Positions 59,230 through 64,000 of a DNA stretch of 64,000 nucleotides are shown piece after piece (position 1 is the first letter of the stretch; every line of letters begins with the position of its first letter). Where the stretch lies: assembly GCA_963775805.1 (NCBI GenBank), contig CAVZKG010000004.1, positions 538,494-602,493 of the forward strand. Reading direction: 5' to 3'. The DNA comes from JAFAMB01 sp963775805. GTDB lineage: Bacteria > Verrucomicrobiota > Verrucomicrobiia > Chthoniobacterales > JAFAMB01. The position numbers and the translations under genes were made by a program. Below the pieces are notes generated by a model. The model made no database searches and was not told the DNA's origin. It was given only the letters and a program-made list of their open reading frames with translations.

Positions 59230-59645
59230 GTGGCCGCAGCCGAGTTGACTTCCTCACCCGCTGCCTGACCCAAGCAAGCCATGATGTGGGCTCCAATGGA
59301 GAACTGCGTATTAGTCAGGACGGCAAATTTGAGTTTGGTAGTTTCGCTGGTGAGTTTCATATCCAGCGTGAGGGCAGTGTCGCCGGAGTAATAAAAATTG
59401 GCATCCGCGGACTCGACCACGAAACCGCCGGCGCTGCCGACGTAAGTACCATCGGGCAGGGAACTGGAATGAATGGCATTGACGCATTTCGCATGGCCAA
59501 AATCTGATGAATAGGTACCGCCTGGATTGAGCTGGCAATTTATCTGAAACTTTCCGGTGAATCCTCCCTCCCGTCGGGTCGCGATTTTTTCTCTTTCAGG
59601 AAGGATTCGGTTTAGCTCTTGGCAGAAATCCGAGACGCAGCTCAC
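59127..59645 (-). CDS. Uncertain coding frame, minus strand
   Basis: 172 codons. The middle portion (GGFVVESADANFYYSGDTALTLDMKLTSETTKLKFAVL region) has protein-like alternation, but the 3' part runs antisense through DUF4260, the start is inside the LysR fragment and no family is recognised. It may be a remnant of a secreted protein. Confidence 0.2.
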   Translation of the reverse strand: MSCVSDFCQELNRILPEREKIATRREGGFTGKFQINCQLNPGGTYSSDFGHAKCVNAIHSSSLPDGTYVGSAGGFVVESADANFYYSGDTALTLDMKLTSETTKLKFAVLTNTQFSIGAHIMACLGQAAGEEVNSAAATHRRCRWVSRNWVGYLRPNPSRRSMPMWAVQINP

Positions 59646-60551
59646 GCTAAAGAAGGCAGCCTATCCAATGCCGCTGAACGGCGACTGCACATTGCCCAGC
59701 CATCCTTAAGCCGGCAGATAAGGGACCTCGAAATTGAACTCGGCGTAAAGTTATTGGAGCGCAGGGCGCGAGGCATTGCTCTTACGGCGGCCGGAAAGGT
59801 TTTTTTAGATCACGTCAGGCTGGCGTTAATGCAGATAGAAGCAGCGGCCGAAGCGGCCCGTCAAGCCTAGCAGCCTAAGGAGCCAGCCTTCGTGGTAGGT
59901 TTTTTGATAGGGCAGGAAGTGACATGGCTGCCTCACACGCTACGCATCCTGCGCGAGGAAGCGCCAGACATCGATATTATGATCTTCAGCCGAACCTCAC
60001 CGAAGCTTGCGTTTGCGCTGATGCGAGGCAACGTAGATGTGGCATTTCTTCGAAATGAGAAGCATACGTCGGGTATTGCCTTCAGGCTTTTAATCAAAGA
60101 ACCGCTGATGGTCATACTTCCGACCGGTCATCGCCTGGCCGCGCGAAAGGCAATACCTCCACACGAGTTGGCTCGCGAGAAAAAATTTATCCATCCGGCG
60201 AAGACAGCACCCGTATTGAGGTCTGTGATTAATGATTATGCGGAGAAGGTTGGAATCACGTTAAAATCAACTTATGAAGCTGAGAACCTATCCGCCTTGA
60301 TGTCGCTGGTGGAATCCTCTGGCGGAGTTGGGCTGGCTCCGCTTTATGTAAAAAATATGCTGATTCCGTCTGTTGTCGCTCGTCCACTGCAGGGTGAGTC
60401 ACCAACCATTGACCTGATGATGGGATACAATAAGTCGAATAGTGCCCCCTTGCTGAAGCGGTTTCTGTCTCGTGCCGACGAAATCGTTGAACACGTTTCT
60501 CAAAAAGAAGATTTATTAAGTGTCACAAAAAGGAAAATCAGTGCGGCTTAA
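59619..60551 (+). pseudogene. LysR-family regulator broken by an in-frame TAG
   Basis: One reading frame with a TAG at 59868-59870. Before it: EGSLSNAAERRLHIAQPSLSRQIRDLEIELGVKLLERRARGIALTAAG, the LysR winged helix; after it, continuing in the same frame, FVVGFLIGQEVTWLPHTLRIL and the whole substrate-binding domain (to SVTKRKISAA). The sequence across the stop reads EAARQA*QPKEPAF, consistent with a single nonsense change. The first about 15 residues of the HTH are also missing or altered, so it is a pseudogene or, less likely, two separate proteins. Confidence 0.85.
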
Positions 60552-60629
60552 ATCGTGATTCGCTCCACTCTGTCGAGGGTTATTTCGTCGGCGGTGCGGT
60601 CGCATATGAATTCCCGCCGCCCTTGAATT

Positions 60630-61262
60630 CTATTGGATCGCCCTACGTTTTTTGGGTCTTGGTAGCGCTTTCCCGGGGGATACAAGAGGTAGAAAAATCG
60701 TGTCGATTATTTCAAAAATCACCGCTTTTGGGATTGATTGATGTGTCATAAACACTTCATTTCGCAAGAGATCCATGGGCAGAGAAGCGATTCGTTCCGT
60801 GAGCTTGCTGGGATCGATCTCCCCACGCGTGACACCGCGCTGAAGCACCTCTTCGATAGTTCGGCGACCTCTGAGTTGTCCTCTGAGGTCGGCTAGGTTC
60901 GAGTTTGTTTCGACGAAGTAGTCGCGCATACTGAACAAAACTTTGGCGATTGTACTCGTGCCTCTGTCGGAGACTTTCTGCAAAAGCATCGCTAGTTCAT
61001 CGCGTACATTCCCGAGGTCGGGGACAGAGATGGGGTTTTTCCGGAAGTAATATCCGATAGAGGCAACAGCGAGATCGGCACGGGTTTGCCAACGGCGGGA
61101 CAGCACGGGCCGGCTGGTGCCAGCCCGTCGCGCGACAGCCTCCATCGTGAAGTCGGCATAGCCACTGTCGAGCAGTTCGGCCCAGGCGGCTCCAAGAATA
61201 GCCTCGTCAAGCGCGTTTCCTCGTCGCCTTACAGCTTTTTTCAAAATCCTCCGCGTCGTCAC
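60630..61262 (-). CDS. TetR/AcrR-family regulator
   Basis: 210 residues from the GTG at 61262 (a TTG at 61274 is also in frame). ALDEAILGAAWAELLDSGYADFTMEAVARRAGTSRPVLSRRW is the TetR helix-turn-helix; the helical ligand domain ends with the basic stretch ALPRPKKRRAIQ. Two palindromes of the form TAAGATGCA-N4-TGCATCTTA lie upstream, one next to its start and one over the start of the divergent FAD monooxygenase gene, the classic layout of a TetR repressor and its target. Confidence 0.9.
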   Translation of the reverse strand: MTTRRILKKAVRRRGNALDEAILGAAWAELLDSGYADFTMEAVARRAGTSRPVLSRRWQTRADLAVASIGYYFRKNPISVPDLGNVRDELAMLLQKVSDRGTSTIAKVLFSMRDYFVETNSNLADLRGQLRGRRTIEEVLQRGVTRGEIDPSKLTERIASLPMDLLRNEVFMTHQSIPKAVIFEIIDTIFLPLVSPGKALPRPKKRRAIQ

Positions 61263-61264
61263 AG

Positions 61265-61286
61265 GTAGATGCAATCGTGCATCTTA
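61265..61286. promoter_or_regulatory. TetR operator O1
   Basis: Palindrome GATGCA-ATCG-TGCATC (61268-61283) extending to TTA on the right side, directly upstream of the regulator start. It shares the TGCATCTTA half-site with O2. Confidence 0.75.
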
Positions 61287-61292
61287 TTGACT

Positions 61293-61328
61293 ATTGTCGC
61301 GTTGTCGCGTTGTCGCATTGTCGCATTG
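61293..61328. repeat. 8-base tandem repeat RTTGTCGC x4.5
   Basis: attgtcgc, gttgtcgc, gttgtcgc, attgtcgc, attg between the two operators O1 and O2. Copy number changes here would change operator spacing in 8-base steps. Confidence 0.9.
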
Positions 61329-61334
61329 AAGTAT

Positions 61335-61356
61335 TAAGATGCACACATGGATCTTA
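61335..61356. promoter_or_regulatory. TetR operator O2
   Basis: TAAGATGCA-caca-TGGATCTTA, nine-base arms with one mismatch. It covers the ATG (61347) of the divergent monooxygenase frame. Same consensus as O1. Confidence 0.75.
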
Positions 61357-61896
61357 TCGGTGAGACAAACAATATTTCACCTGCGCAAGCCTCAACAACA
61401 AACAAAAAGGTGCTCATCTCAGGGGCCAGCATCGCCGGTCCGCCCCGTCTGGTCGAAGCGATGCAGCATGCGGACGATCTCTACTTTGACCGTTAGCCAA
61501 ATCAATGTGCCACTCTGGTCCTCGGGCCGCGTGGTGCTCGTTGGCGATGCCGCTTACGCACCCTCGTTTCTATCTGGGCAGGGGACCAGCCTCGCTTTGG
61601 TCGGGGCCTTTGTATTGGCCGGGGAACTGGCGACCCACTCGAACCCGGCAGACGCCTTCGCCTCCTATGAAAAGATAGTCCGTCCCTTCGTAGAAGCGAA
61701 TCAGGCGCTGGCCTCCTCAGGCGGATCGATTCTTCTGCCTCGATCACAGGAGGAGTTGGACCGTCGCAACCGGGCTCTGGCTGCTGGCGAATACTCCGCA
61801 GATATCGGCGAACACGCCGCCAAACGCAGGGAGGTCCATCGTTCGCTCAGGCCATCGAATTACGACCATGCGTTTGACCCCTGCAGGCACACATAG
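61347..61896 (+). pseudogene. FAD-dependent monooxygenase, deleted and frameshifted
   Basis: ATG at 61347 begins MDLIGETNN and reaches VLISGASIAGP, the start of the GxGxxG FAD motif. It then jumps to LVEAMQHADDLYFD, which in intact relatives lies some 240-260 residues further on, so the middle is deleted. After DDLYFD the frame shifts by one and continues as VSQINVPLWSSGRVVLVGDAAYAPSFLSGQG, the typical GDAA C-terminal FAD motif, to the end. It was the divergent target of the TetR gene (TetX/MhpA-like family) and is now dead. Confidence 0.88.
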
Positions 61897-61912
61897 ATGA
61901 GGTGGCAGAGGG

Positions 61913-62247
61913 CTAAATCTTGCTAGTCGATCGGCGCCGGAAATCGACCGATTTCGCTTCGCCGGTCGAGATCGCCACTCCTGCAGCCTTGAGCAGCGTG
62001 CGCAGCTCGAGCTCGGAAAGCGCTTTGACCTCGGGCACTTCGCACAGCATGTGGAAGTGATTAGACATCAGGGCATAGGTCAAAACCGTACACCGCTCAA
62101 GGCCTCCAGCCGTCGCATGAGTCGCACAAATCGTTCGGCCTCAGCGGAGCCGTGAGTGGAAGCATGGAAAATGAATAGACGGTCAACCACCCTGGAAACG
62201 CCGTGGTAGAAACTCTGCCCCTCAGCCTTGACGCGCGGAAACCTCAT
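61913..62247 (-). pseudogene. RAYT-type transposase, truncated copy 1
   Basis: Matches the first 90 codons of the full copy at 62659-63666 (MRFPRVKAEGQSFYH...RFVRLMRRLEA), but a one-base deletion after SGVR (near 62085) breaks the frame, and homology stops near 62003. The rest reads out in another sequence to a stop at 61913. Confidence 0.85.
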
Positions 62248-62271
62248 CGGTGCGAGGCGTACTGCACACAA

Positions 62272-62291
62272 CACTACAGAAACATGTAATG
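62272..62291. repeat. RAYT-associated hairpin, copy 1
   Basis: CACTACA-gaaaca-TGTAATG: 7-base arms with one C-A mismatch, at the same distance upstream of the ATG as in the other two copies. Confidence 0.75.
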
Positions 62292-62318
62292 AGCGAATAA
62301 CTGAATCCACCAATATTT

Positions 62319-62350
62319 GACCTGTCCCTCCTTCTGTCCGGGGACAGGTC
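62319..62350. repeat. Perfect 10-bp inverted repeat at element edge
   Basis: GACCTGTCCC (62319-62328) and GGGACAGGTC (62341-62350) with a 12-base loop. Copies 2 and 3 keep the left arm (GACCCGTCCC, GGCCTGTCCC) but not the right arm, so this copy may show the real end of the element. Confidence 0.8.
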
Positions 62351-62658
62351 AGATTAGGTAGCAGGTCAAAGGAAACGAGCTTGGAAGGGGGATCGGGGAT
62401 ACGAACCTTCGAGTTCGGATGCGGTCAAACGTTTTTAGGGAGGAACTAACCAGCAAGACAACCAGGCAGGCGACGGTTTTCAGGCTGGAATTGAGCAGCG
62501 ATACATACAGATGAGCGCTACACAACGCCCCCGCATTTCTCGCATCCCGTGAGAAATGCGCACCGAGCTCCCTCATTCGTCGGGGTGAATGTTTTTGCAG
62601 AAAGCAAGAGTGTGAGCACCCCGCGAAAGTGACAATTGGTTTTCTGGATGGGATGACC
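62351..62658. other. Gap between RAYT copies, with a palindrome
   Basis: No gene. It contains CGCATTTCTC (62532-62541) facing GAGAAATGCG (62551-62560), a perfect 10-bp stem around 9 bases. Frames here are short and lack any family resemblance. Confidence 0.5.
62532..62560. repeat. Perfect 10-bp inverted repeat CGCATTTCTC
   Basis: CGCATTTCTC - gcatcccgt - GAGAAATGCG. It lies 100 bases past the stop of the full RAYT gene. Confidence 0.75.
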
Positions 62659-63666
62659 TCAGCCGCTTGGTTGGACTCGCGGTTCCCGTAAGACCCAAAG
62701 CCTGTCCGAACGGTCCAGCACCGTCAACGGCGTGCCGGTGTGCTCGCGTTTGTAACCAAGCTTTGTCTTTAGTTTAGAGAAATGCGATTTAACAAAGGCC
62801 TGGCTTCCCAGGATCACCCCATCGGTGAAGTAGCGGATCCGGCAACGCAAAACTTCGGGTAGGGAGAGTTCACCGTTTTGTTCATCCACCACTGTTTGAG
62901 CGGTGCGCAGATCGAAGGCCCGGTGATTGGCTTTGGTATTCAAACTCCCGTGTACGAAGAGGTATTTGCGATACTCGCGGCTGACTTCTTTCCAGGAAGC
63001 TGTCTCTGGCTGGCCCAGTATTGTTCTAATCCCCTGGCGTGCCAACTCACAACCCTTGCCGAGCGCCTCGCCATAACCGCAATAGCGATAATCCTTAGGA
63101 TCGGCGCACAGACCTGCCCGAACCGGGTTGAGGTCGATGTAAGCAGCAACGGCGGCCAATGCCTCACCCCCTTCAAGCAGAACACTCTTAAAACGCTCTG
63201 CCCAAAGCACCCCGTAGCGACCATGACGTCGGTTGTAGCCTTGGGCGAAGCGACCTTTAAGTTCCTTGACGAAAATCGAGATATCGTACATGCGCCTGCG
63301 GTAGGGCCCCAAGAGTCGTTGGATCGGACCGGCGCAATCCGGTTGCTGACGCAAGCGCTCTAGCTCCTGTTCGAGACCTTGGCGACGCGCCGGGCCGTAA
63401 CCGGCTTCGATGCGTTCAAGTAGCTCGAGCTCAGAAAGCGCTTTGGCCTCGGGCACTTCGCACAGCATGTGGAAGTGATTAGACATCAGCACATACGTCA
63501 AAATCCGTACACCGCTAAAGGCCTCCAGCCGTCGCATGAGTCGCACAAATCGTTCGGCCTCAGCGGAGCCGTGAGCGGAAGCATGGAAAATGAATAGACG
63601 GTCGACCACCCTGGAAACACAGTGGTAGAAACTCTGACCCTCAGCCTTGACGCGCGGAAATCTCAT
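62659..63666 (-). CDS. RAYT-type (Y1, HUH) transposase, full copy
   Basis: 335 residues from the ATG at 63666. LMSNHFHMLCE near 60-70 holds the HUH metal pair (H64, H66), and FAQGYNRRHGRYGVLWAERFK near 140-160 the catalytic tyrosine (Tyr144) of REP-associated Y1 transposases; YIDLNPVRAGLCADPKDYRYCGYGEA is the usual C-terminal hallmark. The RAYT family is domesticated-like and acts on REP hairpins. Here hairpins with matching placement stand upstream of this and of the two partial copies. The C-terminal extension (about 200-335) is longer than in E. coli TnpA-REP. Confidence 0.92.
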   Translation of the reverse strand: MRFPRVKAEGQSFYHCVSRVVDRLFIFHASAHGSAEAERFVRLMRRLEAFSGVRILTYVLMSNHFHMLCEVPEAKALSELELLERIEAGYGPARRQGLEQELERLRQQPDCAGPIQRLLGPYRRRMYDISIFVKELKGRFAQGYNRRHGRYGVLWAERFKSVLLEGGEALAAVAAYIDLNPVRAGLCADPKDYRYCGYGEALGKGCELARQGIRTILGQPETASWKEVSREYRKYLFVHGSLNTKANHRAFDLRTAQTVVDEQNGELSLPEVLRCRIRYFTDGVILGSQAFVKSHFSKLKTKLGYKREHTGTPLTVLDRSDRLWVLREPRVQPSG

Positions 63667-63690
63667 GGGTGCGAGGCGTATTGTACACAA

Positions 63691-63710
63691 CATTACAGAA
63701 AAATGTAATG
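63691..63710. repeat. RAYT-associated hairpin, copy 2
   Basis: CATTACA-gaaaaa-TGTAATG, perfect 7-bp stem upstream of the full transposase. Confidence 0.8.
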
Positions 63711-63761
63711 AAAATAACTGAATCCACCAATATTTGACCCGTCCCTCCTTCTGCTCTGGAA

Positions 63762-63935
63762 AATAAATAGACGGTCAACCACCCTGGAAACACAGTGGTA
63801 GAAACTCTGACCCTCAGCCTTGACGCGCGGAAACCTCATAGGAGCGAGGCGTATTGCACACAACACTACATAAAAATGTAGTGAAATATAACTGAATCCA
63901 CCAATATTTGGCCTGTCCCTCCTTCTGCCCTATAG
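63762..63935 (-). pseudogene. RAYT-type transposase, 5' fragment copy 3
   Basis: Contains the start codon (63839) and about the first 24 codons (MRFPRVKAEGQSFYH...) plus the upstream flank with its hairpin and the cctgtccctccttctg end, duplicated head to tail behind copy 2. The left side breaks off near 63762. Confidence 0.85.
63864..63883. repeat. RAYT-associated hairpin, copy 3
   Basis: CACTACA-taaaaa-TGTAGTG, perfect 7-bp stem. The third pair is C-G where copy 2 has T-A: a compensatory change. Confidence 0.85.
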
Positions 63936-64000
63936 CAATGTGACCAGATGCTCATATTGTAAGGAAGCGCAGAAGATTCGATTTAGCTCGGAGCTTAATG
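63936..64000. other. End of window, nothing recognised
   Basis: 65 bases after the third transposase copy show no gene, repeat or signal. Confidence 0.4.

Noticed and set aside
61339..61896. Intact 185-residue oxidoreductase gene
   Set aside because: Its first 40 residues are read out of frame through the true N-terminus of a deleted monooxygenase; only the C-terminal part is real.
1..64000. tRNA, rRNA genes or CRISPR arrays
   Set aside because: No cloverleaf-like stretch, rRNA sequence or regular direct repeats with spacers was seen; the tandem repeats found are short and lack unique spacers.

Overview
The window (about 54% GC by eye) looks like a chromosomal segment of a soil or freshwater Verrucomicrobiota bacterium, most likely the Chthoniobacterales/Spartobacteria side. 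This placement is an inference from gene families and order: a fused SecDF after YajC, McsA-McsB-ClpC without CtsR, folP-cdaA-glmM, HemQ, DciA, several lineage-type hypothetical proteins, and gene gaps filled with many short dispersed repeats. No rRNA, tRNA, CRISPR array or prophage was recognised.

Layout. 1-2255: end of a B12-dependent IcmF acyl-CoA mutase, split into two overlapping reading frames. 2400-4300: a Gly/Tyr-rich secreted protein and an outer-membrane beta-barrel. 5020-9084: aldolase / Gfo-Idh-MocA dehydrogenase / PfkB kinase cassette facing a PurR-like LacI regulator with a perfect operator. 9248-12000: yajC-secDF. 12187-14960: larE-hemQ pair, ferredoxin, DciA. 15392-20429: a HAD-FolB fusion, bioD, glmM, a 51-residue CdaR-like membrane microprotein, cdaA and folP. 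20604-24741: clpC-mcsB-mcsA. 24796-35566: metabolic and housekeeping genes on the minus strand (aminotransferase, ABC ATPase, trmL, rpmA-rplU, ispA, nadE, nucleotidyltransferase, alaT-alaR-like pair, pfkA, D-Ala-D-Ala carboxypeptidase, DUF309). 35658-43105: two CBS/DUF21 proteins, a sulfite-reductase-type flavoprotein, an A-type Fe-S carrier and mutL. 43356-51591: YqjD/YqjE-like envelope genes, a CBM9-like protein, carA, ycaQ, a second diadenylate-cyclase-like protein, luxC, luxE and yjbQ. 51812-58720: terC, rlmN, and two sigma/anti-sigma pairs. 58873-64000 is degraded accessory DNA: a LysR gene with an in-frame stop, a TetR gene with twin operators facing a decayed FAD monooxygenase, and one full plus two partial copies of a RAYT-type transposase with covarying hairpins.

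The most unusual items are the second DisA_N protein carrying both catalytic motifs (47669-48952) beside a luxE-luxC pair with no luciferase; the HAD-FolB fusion, which could supply the missing phosphatase step of folate synthesis; the minimal CdaR-like microprotein between cdaA and glmM; the RAYT hairpin family with a compensatory base-pair change; and a three-copy dispersed palindrome near 20.4, 32.9 and 44.5 kb.

Many genes overlap by a few bases (hemQ/larE, folP/cdaA, mcsB/clpC, luxE/luxC, yjbQ/luxE, both sigma/anti-sigma pairs), which supports operon reading. Functions come from motif recognition alone; no database search was run.
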